13,870 bases of DNA from Aureobasidium sp. EXF-3400 (Eukaryota; Ascomycota; Dothideomycetes; Dothideales; Saccotheciaceae). Positions 1-8,930 of this stretch are shown in pieces; position 1 is the stretch's first letter, and each line of letters begins with the position of its first letter. The stretch lies in NCBI GenBank assembly GCA_024195585.1, contig SWBL01000642.1, forward strand, positions 1 through 13,870, in the 5' to 3' direction. Under the pieces are notes generated by a model. The model worked only from the letters and a program-made list of their open reading frames with translations, was not told where the DNA came from and searched no databases. A program made the translations under genes and the position numbers.

Positions 1-667
1 TCCGCGAGTAATTTGGCTTCGGTCTGGGGTTTGTTGGGTTCGATTTGAGGGAGTTATTCCAAAAATTGGGTTTTGCGCGATTGTGATGTTTTTTCCCTGG
101 CCATATTCTGATGGCATAGACTTGACTCGGCAGATCGTTTTGGTGTTGACCGCTATCTGATCTGCCAGATGGGGTATGTAGGAAAGTATGGCCCCACACA
201 TCTTGGTTAGTCCCACCCCGATATCTTCTTTCTCTCGAGAACAAAGTGTAAAGCAATTTACCACGGTGATTGGAAAGCGGGGCTGCAAGAGGGCGGCGGT
301 AGGTGTCGATAACCGCGTAGGTGACATGCACGAAATTTGCACAAGCCGCATCAGTTGTCTGGCGAGTACCTTGTATAGTAAAGATAATTTGAGTCACACA
401 GGAACCGTCATCTCTTTATAGTGCTAGCAATTTTCTCACGCTCCGCTAGCTGTGTGGTCTAAAAAGATGTCTCTCGGTTCTGTTGATCATAGCAAATCAT
501 GTCCACCGCAACCTTGAAATCAAGTCGTGTCTGCATGAAAATCTTTGTCGTGATACTCGTCGATGTATGTGCCGAGAGGAGTGTTGTGCTTATTTCCTTT
601 CACACTATCCCCACCAGAGCAACCCCCTGCCTACAAGGCTGCCATTCAGGTGAAGCCACACGCAGTT
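1..667. other. Left-edge stretch without a supported gene
   Basis: Only short open frames occur here (188-421 and 499-735 on the plus strand). Neither has a recognisable domain, a clear splice signal or a family-like motif. The second contains a hydrophobic start from the ATG at 535 but overlaps the tail of the gene on the other strand. The stretch may include the 3' untranslated region of the minus-strand gene that ends at 668. Confidence 0.5.
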
Positions 668-1138
668 TCAGAAATCCTGTGGATTGTTCCTGTAAACGAA
701 GCCAGGAGAATATTGCTGTAGCACTTCGTACATGATCTTGAACTCATCGAAGCCCATCATGCCGTCTTTGAGACTTTGTCCGACTTTGTCCTTCATATCG
801 CGGAGAGCTCGTTCATCGACCTTTGTGTCATAGGCTAGTGATATCTCGAGGTGGGCTTCACGTGAAACCTCAATGTACAGACCAGTGATATCAGTCACCG
901 ATGTGGTAGACTTGATGTGGGAGGGAGCGAAGCTGGTACGAGATTCATCCGACCAGCTCACGCCAAAGTTAACTTGTAGCCGGCGGACATGCGAAGTTAG
1001 AGCAGGGCCGGCTTCCTTGAACCAAGCCACAGTCTCGAGGCCAGATTGTTCTTCCCAATAGCCCAGATGCAGGAGGAAGAGTGTAGAGACGATGAACAGA
1101 GGCATACACTCGCTTCTCCCTTGCTTGCAAGAGTACAT
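668..1138 (-). CDS. C-terminal part of an uncharacterised fungal protein, upstream part disrupted
   Basis: The open frame runs from the ATG at 1138-1136 to a TGA at 670-668 and encodes 156 residues. It opens with a Cys-Lys-Gln-x-x-Arg-Ser-Glu-Cys-x-Pro-Leu-Phe stretch. About 35 residues later comes a Trp-Phe-Lys-x-x-Gly-Pro segment followed by Val-Arg-x-Leu-x-Val-x-Phe-Gly. From memory, this order resembles a large uncharacterised fungal group (often with an F-box-like LPxELR start) in which a CRQxRxExLPLFY motif precedes a WLxxxGPxxxxxVRxL block. The N-terminal LPxELR part is not in this frame, which hits a TAG six codons before the ATG. Upstream sequence stays open in other frames: one from an ATG at 1415, and one leading to a TGA at about 1138. 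One inserted base near 1140 would fuse the latter to this frame. The gene is therefore either a decayed copy or has exons I cannot resolve. The function is unknown. Confidence 0.5.
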   Translation of the reverse strand: MYSCKQGRSECMPLFIVSTLFLLHLGYWEEQSGLETVAWFKEAGPALTSHVRRLQVNFGVSWSDESRTSFAPSHIKSTTSVTDITGLYIEVSREAHLEISLAYDTKVDERALRDMKDKVGQSLKDGMMGFDEFKIMYEVLQQYSPGFVYRNNPQDF

Positions 1139-1415
1139 CAAGCCTCCCCTCTCCTAGCAGGGAAACATCCAGGGACAGGCCAGATCGAGGCGTGTGAGAT
1201 GATTGTGGGATGGGTGCCTGGGTTCGCACGCCAGTCGATATATCCGGTTTCCGACTTCTGGTGGAAGCCTGAGGAGGGGGATATCTCTAGGTTAGGAGAG
1301 AGCTGACGAAGGCGGGGAGCAAGGGGTAGTAGCTATAGTCCGCGTCGTAAGCGATGTAGTCTGAGTCTAGCCCAGGGCCTGAAAGACGTGAAGAACAGTC
1401 CGAGTAGCTTGACAT

Positions 1416-2803
1416 CTTGAGGGCGCAACCGATGGAGTGAGATTGCACGTGGGATCGAAGGGTATTTGTTCGGTTGCTTGGTACCGCGAAGATGTCAGCT
1501 TGCTATGTTGTAGGTGAAAACGATCGCCATATAAGACGACCTCAAGAAGGTGGGATCAATACCGAGCAGTGAAATTGACTTGGACGGAAACCGTAGCAGT
1601 GATGGCGATCATAAAATGTCGTATTAGCCGTGGTGAAGACTTGTTGTTCGATATTGCGAACAGGGCAAGTTTAGCCATGATTGCTTTTTACGCGCCGCGT
1701 GAGGAGACACGTGATTTAGGCAGCAGCCAGTCAAGAGAGGCAAGCAGCGAAGCTGAATAACCTTTGACAGCGTCAACTCTTGCGGGTGCTGGAACGTGAA
1801 GTTCTTCGAGACCAGCACAAAAGTATTCGAGTGCGATGGCTGAGTGGACTTGGCAGGCGATATCCTACCAAATCGCACTCGGATACTTTTGTCCCCCACA
1901 GTGAGATCGTCGAGCGACGTGTCTAACTTGCTAGCGCAAACGACCAAAACGAGCCGCCGCGCCAGCTGCCGAACAACGTTTCGACGATATCTTAAACACT
2001 GCAATATTGTCATCATCAACTTGTGCTCAATACGACTGGATTCGAAGACGACCAAAACTTCGCGGACCTTGCACGCGGTTCCTTTTGAGCCTGCTCCACC
2101 ACGTCGCGAAGGAAACTACAGTGCGCTTAAAGCATTGGATATTGTGCAGGAAAAATAGTAACGATGATAACACTATCTTAACTCGGAACGGTTATCTCCG
2201 GCAGATGTCGGCACATTAGAGGCTAACGTGGTACTTTTTTGTTTCCTTGCTTGACCGGCCTACTTGTGCAATACAAGCTAGATTGTGCTCGGGTCACATG
2301 TTCGATCAGTCCGGACGGTCTGGGTGGTCTTAGCAGCTATAACGAGGGATTCCGCCTGAGAGTGTGACATATCTGGAATCGATGTGCCATCTTGCAGGCA
2401 CTTCAGGCAGAGTCTAAGTAACACTAGACAGAATAGTTGATGCGAATTACTCATGACCTATAGTTGACAATAGAAGTGTTACACCGATTCGAAACACGTG
2501 CGTCAACAGATACACATTGGGGAGTCTGGTTGACTTGCTTATCTCAACTGTCATCCTCAAGAATCGATAGGGCATAGTCCTCACCTGGCCTGTATCACTA
2601 GCATGGTCTCTCTTTTGTTTTGTTTCTTCAACGTGGCCTCGTCAGCCGAGAATTCGATTAGACCACCCCTCAGTTGACTGACAACATCGATTTGGTCAAC
2701 CTGCAGTATGTGTGGTGCATGAATGAGGTAATCTTTGCTTCTTCCGATCGATTATAATGCCTCTCTACCTTCCAAGTACGCCACCCTCATCCACTCCATA
2801 TCC
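1416..2803. other. Intergenic stretch with a long hairpin
   Basis: Open frames at 1624-2055 (-) and 1844-2158 (+) overlap each other. Neither shows a domain, and both run through the inverted repeat at 1817-1892, so I do not accept them as genes. An 11-base string, ACGACCAAAAC, occurs twice, near 1944 and near 2048. The last 200 bases are pyrimidine-rich in places and are probably the promoter and 5' leader of the gene starting at 2804. Confidence 0.5.
1817..1892 (+). repeat. Near-perfect inverted repeat: 21-bp arms, 34-base loop
   Basis: The left arm at 1817-1837 (beginning ACAAAAGTATTCGAG) is the reverse complement of the right arm at 1872-1892, with one difference. In a plus-strand RNA that difference is a G-U wobble, so all 21 positions pair. 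In a minus-strand RNA it would be an A-C mismatch. The 34-base loop contains a second small hairpin, TTGG-C-AGG against CCT-A-CCAA, centred on the palindrome GATATC. The element could be a microRNA-like precursor, a remnant of a small inverted-repeat transposon, or a cruciform-forming site. Confidence 0.8.
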
Positions 2804-3561
2804 ATGACGAATACCAGTCAGCAACCGAGAGATTCTGTCTATGCATCTAGAAGTCAGGCGAGGAAGCGAAAATGGGCTCTTATAACGCTCCATTCGCTTT
2901 GCATTGATTGCTTGATCGCTTTGCTCGTGTGCACCACGTTATTGTTCTTGTTGGAGGACCTCAAAATGTCATGCTTCCTGACCGCTGATGTGGGTAGCAT
3001 ACCCTGTTCGAGGCGAGAGTTGCTAATGAGTTTGCTCGGTCACCACAGATCGATGGTCCTGGGATGATACGACAAGATGTACTACAGATTCGTCAGGGCA
3101 GATTGTCAAGATCCCTTCCCCTCACGAGCGATCTGGTCGCATCCGGCGCCTCCCAAGTTGACGCGACAGCATCGGCTGCTTCATCAGCCCTCGTAAATGT
3201 ACAAAGTATGGTATCTACTGTAGCTGATGCGGTGTCCAAAGAGGTTCTTGAAAATCTACCTATCAATCTGACAGCCGGCACAAAATTCATATGTCTAGGC
3301 TTTAGCAATGGGACTGATTGTGCCAACTCCCTAACTACGACCAACCTCTCCCACCTTGCGACCAGTCTTCTTGATGGCATTGGTAAAAGTCTCAAATCTG
3401 AGATCGAGACGCTTCGACGTCTATCTATCGTCGGGACGTGCTTGATAGTGCTGGCTTACCTGATGGTGCTCTTGCACGTCTTGCTTCCACCTGGGCGCCA
3501 GGCTCTGCTCAGAGCTAAGGTGACTGCTGAGAACCTGGAATCTACGAGACACACACTTTAG
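2804..3561 (+). CDS. Small protein with two membrane spans, function unknown
   Basis: I model two exons, 2804-2989 and 3049-3561, giving 232 residues. The 59-base intron has a GTGGGT donor, a GCTAAT branch-like site and a CACCACAG acceptor, and it joins in phase 0. The ATG at 2804 is the first in frame; the frame upstream is open only to a non-ATG codon. The N-terminus is polar and basic (Arg/Lys at 18-23) and is followed by a hydrophobic span at about 24-50. A mainly polar, Ala/Ser-rich region follows, with three N-glycosylation sequons (Asn135, Asn149, Asn161) and a possible disulfide pair (Cys144, Cys153). A second span lies at about 187-208 and the tail is basic and polar. By the positive-inside rule both termini would be cytosolic and the sequon-bearing loop lumenal or extracellular. 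I do not recognise the family. Confidence 0.75.
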
Positions 3562-5317
3562 CATGTGTTACTGGGTCGTTGTGAGTAGAAATGAATCTTC
3601 AGAGCACACCTGTATATCATCTCTCAAATAATGTACTCTGCAGAGATGAGACAGGTGCTGCACGCGTAGCGGGACCGTCAATCGATACGCGAAGTTCTGA
3701 GCGGGAAAGTTTACAGTAAGAAGAACATGAATATGCTTTGCGCTACATATGATGAAGCGTTTGCATAGTAGCATGATTCCGCTTAGTGCATAGTCGGCGT
3801 GGCAGAAGTATAATTCGCACGCTAACGATCACGATACGGAATCATTCAGGGGTTGTTCCAATGACGCCTGACTAATGCATTTTCGAAACAACGAGTGGAA
3901 ATGACGCTTGTATAGTGATCTCGAGTATATGCATGGATGACTATGTATGGGGGAGGGTCGGACAGACTGAAAGATCGTGCTAATGTGAGAGTGGATGATC
4001 GAACGCTACGGACGCCATGCACAAATGCGTTTCGGCGAGTAAACAGCGCAGGGAGATCACATCCAGCCAAGATCGCTTAGTATCAACAGGGATCTGCATT
4101 CAGCTACATATAAACCAATGAGATCTCAGCACGTAGACAAACGACCTATCATGCAGACAGACTCACGGCATCAAGGTCATCATGCACGCTTTGAGCCATC
4201 ACGTTGAGTGACTACTTGCCATATGCTCGGTATTCAGCTACAAGATCATATCATGTGTCTTGTGGACGTTGTCCTGGGAGATCAGAAGTACTCACTGGCT
4301 CTCTAGGGAAGGAGCAGCACAACGCGACTTATTTGTGTCTCTTCATGAAGCAAGAAGTTGAGTACCATGTTCGAGTTTGATCCTTCGACCGCAGAGCAAC
4401 CTGAGAGATGGCCCTGTATCCTGAAGCCCTAGTCACCTGCGGATCCGCGAATGCTAGTCAGTAGGCTGTCTTTCTTGTGATGAATTATGCGTGCAAACGT
4501 GAGCGAGCTGCTTACGTGGAAGAGAACCCGCATAGTATATGAGCTTACGAGCAATCGGATGTCGCAAGTTTAGACCAAGACTGCAGTCGAGACGCCCTCG
4601 CCTGCAGTTCGCTCAGCTTGTCCGCTTACTGTCACATGTATGACACTATCTACGAATCTCGATGCCGCTCTCAGCGTTTAGATAGCGAGAGCCAGCACGA
4701 AAGTCAAGTCACAGGCTCTCGCCACGGTGATCTCTTGCTGGCCAATCATATCAGACGAGATGTACATAGGGTTGGACCTGCTAATGGTGATACGGGAGTG
4801 CCCATCTATACCTGATTAGGGCATAGACGTCTGCTAGCGTGCTATTGCTCTCCAGGTACAGGCGCTTCTCCATTTTTCTCCATTGATCTACTGCTCGAAC
4901 GTGTCTCTTGTGTAAACGAGGTGCAGGATTGATGGTGACATATTCAGGTCTGCCTCAAATCATGGTCGCATATGCTCATCCCCTTCTCAATAAAGTTGAT
5001 CCTGACCTCAATGTTCCAAGAAAGCTCATCGTGCGGGGTTTTGATGGCCTCATAGCGGCGGCTGACTGATTATGACAAGTGCGATTGATTACCATTAGCC
5101 GGAGCAAAACGGGGTCGTTTATAAGACTCCGTTCTTCATTCGATTCTGCGTCGTCCGCGGTTCATTGCCCACTCCTGTTGCAGCTCAACTTCTGCGCACT
5201 CAACTTGTTTGACTATTCGCTTAGCTGTTCCAAAACCCTCATCCTTCCCAGTACTGCTAATCAATTACCCACTTTGATCCTTAGTAGCCCAAGACTGCGA
5301 GTACTCTCTGAAAAGCA
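3562..5317. other. Intergenic stretch, nothing firm
   Basis: The short open frames at 3568-3774 (-), 3846-4070 (-), 4618-4815 (+) and 5079-5399 (+) show no domain, splice structure or family motif. A small near-palindrome, TGTCA-CATGTA-TGACA, lies at about 4629-4644. The final 200 bases probably serve as promoter and 5' leader for the gene at 5318. Confidence 0.5.
5118..5124 (+). promoter_or_regulatory. TATA-like element upstream of the 5318 gene
   Basis: The sequence TTTATAAG lies about 195 bases before the ATG at 5318. It would be a plausible core promoter element if the gene has a leader of roughly 150 bases. The match is short, so confidence is low. Confidence 0.25.
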
Positions 5318-6524
5318 ATGGCTGTCGACCAGGACGATATCTCGAACCAGATTCACAACAGCACGGTCAGAAGTCTATCGAGACTCAAAAGATGTCTGAA
5401 GAATATGCTTCCATCAGCTTTGAAGAAGACCCCAAAGAAGCCCCAACTGCCAAGTTCGAACCGAACGAGCTCTGAATCCTCGCATCGAACCTCAAGCCCC
5501 GGTCTGCATGGTGCTTCCAGCGAGTCAAACATATATTATCCAAGAGGGCACAATGACTCGGTATACCCTGTCAATGATCTCGTCAAGACTGGAAGCAGGA
5601 AGCAGAAGCTGCTCCCAAACACACATGAGGGTCTACTTTCTTCCGCCACCCAACACCAAACATTATATTGTCAACCTGAAATATCCCCGTCCTTACACGA
5701 GGGCTCTGATAAATTGGCCATGGGTCGTACCATGACTTCTCTTGGTCCAGGAGATATAGTCCGATCGTCTAAGATGTCAGACTTGTCCAAAGGTGGACTA
5801 AACTCGAGCAAAGTGACCGTTGTGCGAGGCATTGGAAGATCAGGCCAATATCTCCCGGCCGGGTCTACTAAAGTTACACCTCGGAACTCATCAACACAGA
5901 ATTTGTGTCAAGACTCCCAGCCCGGGAGCTACGCCACGTCCAAACCGTCTGTTACAAGCGCGCCTCAACCACGGCTAGACCATAACTTCCCTGGAAGATC
6001 TCCACAGCCTGGTGGTGGACTAAAGACAAAAATTCCCACGGTATGTCCCTCATCCAGAGCTATCATCCTACGGCATGTGTAAATAATGACCAAAGCATTC
6101 GCAGGCATCCTGGAAACCACTTCCAACTTCTCTTCCTCTGAGACCTCCACCTTCACCACCTCGTCATACCGGTAACACTGTGGACTGGCCTCTCGATCAG
6201 TCAGCCAACTTGCAGGGTAGCGCTAAAAGAGATGCGCGTGTCTGTTCATCCCGCCTTAACTCTGCTGGGAATATATCCCAGCTCTCCAGGGTCGATTTTG
6301 CACACCCTGCCCAGTATGGAAGCACCAAAGGTCTTACGACTACCCCGCCAACTCTGTTGCGCCTTTCAGAAAGCACGACTTATTGGAGCCTGGAAGCACC
6401 AACCCCTCCTCCGTCGATCCCCCTTCCCGCGCTGCCGTCTGGAGCGCGAAAAAGGGTATCGGAACAGTCGTACCGCAGTGGTTCTTCCGCATCCACTCCC
6501 GGAATAGACGTTGGTAAAGATTGA
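5318..6524 (+). CDS. Basic, Ser/Pro-rich disordered protein, function unknown
   Basis: I model two exons, 5318-6040 and 6105-6524, giving 380 residues. The 64-base intron has a strong GTATGT donor, a TAATGAC branch region and a GCAG acceptor, joining in phase 0. The frame after the junction continues in the same low-complexity, Pro-rich style, which supports the splice. The ATG sits in a good fungal context (GCAATGGCT). Residues about 22-43 are rich in Lys and Arg. The remainder is dominated by Ser, Pro, Thr and Gly with scattered basic residues and no hydrophobic core, as expected of an intrinsically disordered protein. There is no signal peptide or membrane span. A further acceptor-like site (CTCACTTTCCCAG at 6537-6549) just after the stop could mean one more very short intron and a slightly different C-terminus. 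The gene converges on the methyltransferase gene that ends at 6926. I do not recognise the family. Confidence 0.7.
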
Positions 6525-6925
6525 GTCAGATGATTCTCACTTTCCCAGGTATCGTTGCCAGACAAGAAGAATGTTTACATCTTCCGCAAGAGACATTCCT
6601 CGTAGGTGATAGTCCGATGTAGTAAATACGAGAGTCTGCTGCTCTTCTGATCTCTCATTCTTACTACGAGTTTTAGCCTTTGTCTGACTACTTTCGAATA
6701 CATGTTGTAATCCTTGGATCACGATATCTAGTTCTCATGGAGAGAATTCGATCACGTCATGGAGCAGGTGGACATAGTCAAGTGGCAAAAGTGCTCGCGA
6801 GAGATGTTTAATTTGACACTGTTACAGGTCGTTCAATTTGACTCAACAGCTAAAACAATAATCAACATCACTCGCTCTTCGAGCTGGCAACTTTTTGTCT
6901 CTCATGCATGTCCATCGCTTGACCT
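6525..6925. other. Convergent 3' intergenic stretch
   Basis: About 400 bases separate the stop of the plus-strand gene at 6524 from the stop of the minus-strand methyltransferase at 6926. The stretch is probably made of the two 3' untranslated regions. An open frame at 6759-7037 (+) runs into the methyltransferase exon on the opposite strand and is taken as chance. Confidence 0.5.
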
Positions 6926-8930
6926 TCAAGGTTTCTTCTTGAAAGCTTGCGGCTTGGCCTTCAACCCGTGTCCATTTATCTTGGTCTTGATCCTCTGTGA
7001 AGGTCGCATGGCTTTTTTCTCATTGCTGAACGAGTGAGGCGTGTTCGTAGCATTATCAGCCTTGAGATTTGCAGGGAGAATCACTCTTTTCTGGAGACGT
7101 GCGATCTCCCTATCATTGCGGGCTTCTTGAACCCTGATCTTCTCCATAATGTCATCAACATATACCCAACCTTTAGGCATCCGAGGAACCTTGCGCTTCT
7201 TAGAAAGCACTTTGATTGCTTCGACTGCAGAAGCAGCGCCGGAGGGCCCGCCGACCTTGCACTTTGTATCAGAAGCTACGGGTTTTTCTATCTTGCCTAT
7301 TGGCTTCCTGCTATCTCTCGGTGTTGGGCCTAGGATACCCCGGCAGTTACTTGCACCACATCGGCACTCTTGAACATTTTTGGTGGAGTAAGGACTGTAA
7401 GACCGCGTCAGATCGTTGCGTGTTGAGCAGAAGCGAACCTTGAACTTACCTGAAGTTGTAGTCGTAGGTTAGTTCCTCGCCAGTCGAGATACCATTGTCG
7501 CCTGCGAATAGTGCTACTCGTGGTCGACCTTCAACAAAGCGTTTGAGCATTCTGCAGTTGGGCTCGCAGGAATGATTGACGAAACGAGAGACAGAGCCCT
7601 TAGTAGCATCGAGGATCATGCCTTGGTCAAACCCCATTTGATAGTAGTTCTGAAGAGACGTGAGCCGATAATCAGATCCTCCTCCAGTATCACAACTTAC
7701 GGCTTTGTCCTTGTAGTCTTCTTTCATTCTTCTGTCAGCCTCATTCGGCGTGATAATTTCACCAGTGTGTTCGATGATAATCTGGTGCGGCTTGTAGGGT
7801 CTGCGAGCACGGACACCGTAGCCTCGGTCGAGGGTCTTGATTATCTCGACTCCGATACTGGATGGATCACTCGTTGCCTGCTCGATCCCAGCGAACTCAC
7901 GATTCGTACACAAGTCTCCGAGGCCACAATTGTTCGAGTCGCATTCATAATCCATAGCACGGTTGAGGCAAATTTCGTCGCATCCGCGCTCCAAAGATCC
8001 GGGAGCTGGCTGCATGCATACACATAAAGATCTCTCAATGTTTGGCTTCTTCCAGTGTTTCTTGGCGTCACCAACCAAACGAGTCTTGTGAACTTTGGTC
8101 CAGCCCTCCGGCTGCACCAGGCGGATCTGGTTTTGCAGAGGAGTAAGGATCTTGTCAGAAGTGCTGAAAAGTTCTTCTCGTTCGAGACAGGGGAGCGTAG
8201 GCAAAGCGACAAGATGGCCCGGTTTCGCTAACGAGCTGGGTCTTGCAATATATGCCAGCTGGATATTGACCGTATTGGCGTAAGGCCGTGATGTCTCGTT
8301 CGATTCCTTATCGCGTTTAGTGTCCAGTAGCCGACGACTTTGTCTACGGCCTTTCTTCTCGGCTTCACTTGCTTCCCCATCACTCCTCAACCTACCACTA
8401 GTAGGACTGGGCTTGTGGGTTGACGTATCAATGGAGGATCTGCGTGGGTACCGCTTTGTGCGCAGCGGATCGGAGGCTCTCTCAGCAGGTACGTCGTTTG
8501 CCCTTCCACTCGTATTCGAAGGCTTGGCACTGTGGTTGGATGGCCGTTGGCTGGTGGCGTTAGAGGTGGGTTGTGGAGCATCGTCAACATGGCTGATCCC
8601 AGACTGGTTCTGAGCGCTATCCTTGTCAATCACCCCCACATTGCGAAGTATACGGCGGTCGCTAGAAAAATGTCGAGGAGTATAGGTTCCAAGAGCGGCC
8701 TTGCGCCGGGGAGGTCGACATGTCATGCCTGCTGTCGCTGTCGTGGCTATGTCTATTGTATCAAGCAGCGAGTCCATATGGCCATCATCAGTGAACGTAT
8801 CTGAAGGAGGCGGGCGATGTGAACGATCTTCGGAGAGTGCCGATCGCAGGCAACTTCGATATTCGGACGTGGTCGGAACCAAGCTAGCTGAATTCGGAAA
8901 GGACCAATTCAAACTGCGATCGTTATTCAA
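6926..8930 (-). CDS. ASH1-like histone H3K36 methyltransferase (AWS-SET-post-SET)
   Basis: Three exons read 8930-7701, 7649-7450 and 7394-6926, giving 632 residues. Intron 1 (51 bases) has a GTAAGT donor, a CTCAC branch and a TTCAG acceptor. Intron 2 (55 bases) has a GTAAGT donor, a CTGAC branch and a TTACAG acceptor. Residues 1 to about 295 are Ser/Arg-rich and disordered. The AWS zinc-binding region lies at about 302-345 (Cys303, 305, 317, 321, 330, 335, 341). The SET domain at about 358-476 has the cofactor-binding Gly-Tyr-Gly at 370-372, the Asn-His-Ser-Cys motif at 435-438 and the catalytic Tyr-Asp-Tyr at 472-474. Post-SET cysteines are 487, 489 and 494, which join Cys442 in binding zinc. 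All expected catalytic residues are present. Enzymes of this family transfer methyl groups from S-adenosylmethionine to lysine 36 of histone H3. SET2 proteins carry WW and SRI domains after SET. Here there is only a basic, helix-prone tail of about 130 residues, so ASH1-type fits best. The protein would be nuclear. Confidence 0.96.

Noticed and set aside
535..735. Small plus-strand frame with a hydrophobic start and several cysteines, like a small secreted protein
   Set aside because: The hydrophobic start is weak and interrupted by charges, cysteine spacing is irregular, and it overlaps the better-supported coding exon on the other strand.
1624..2158. Overlapping open frames on both strands (143 and 104 codons)
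   Set aside because: Both pass through the inverted repeat at 1817-1892 and neither shows family-like motifs. The repeat explains the region better than a gene does.
7572..8613. Several plus-strand open frames (7572-8027, 8095-8283, 8320-8613)
   Set aside because: They lie opposite the methyltransferase exons, whose conserved domains show the minus strand to be the coding one.
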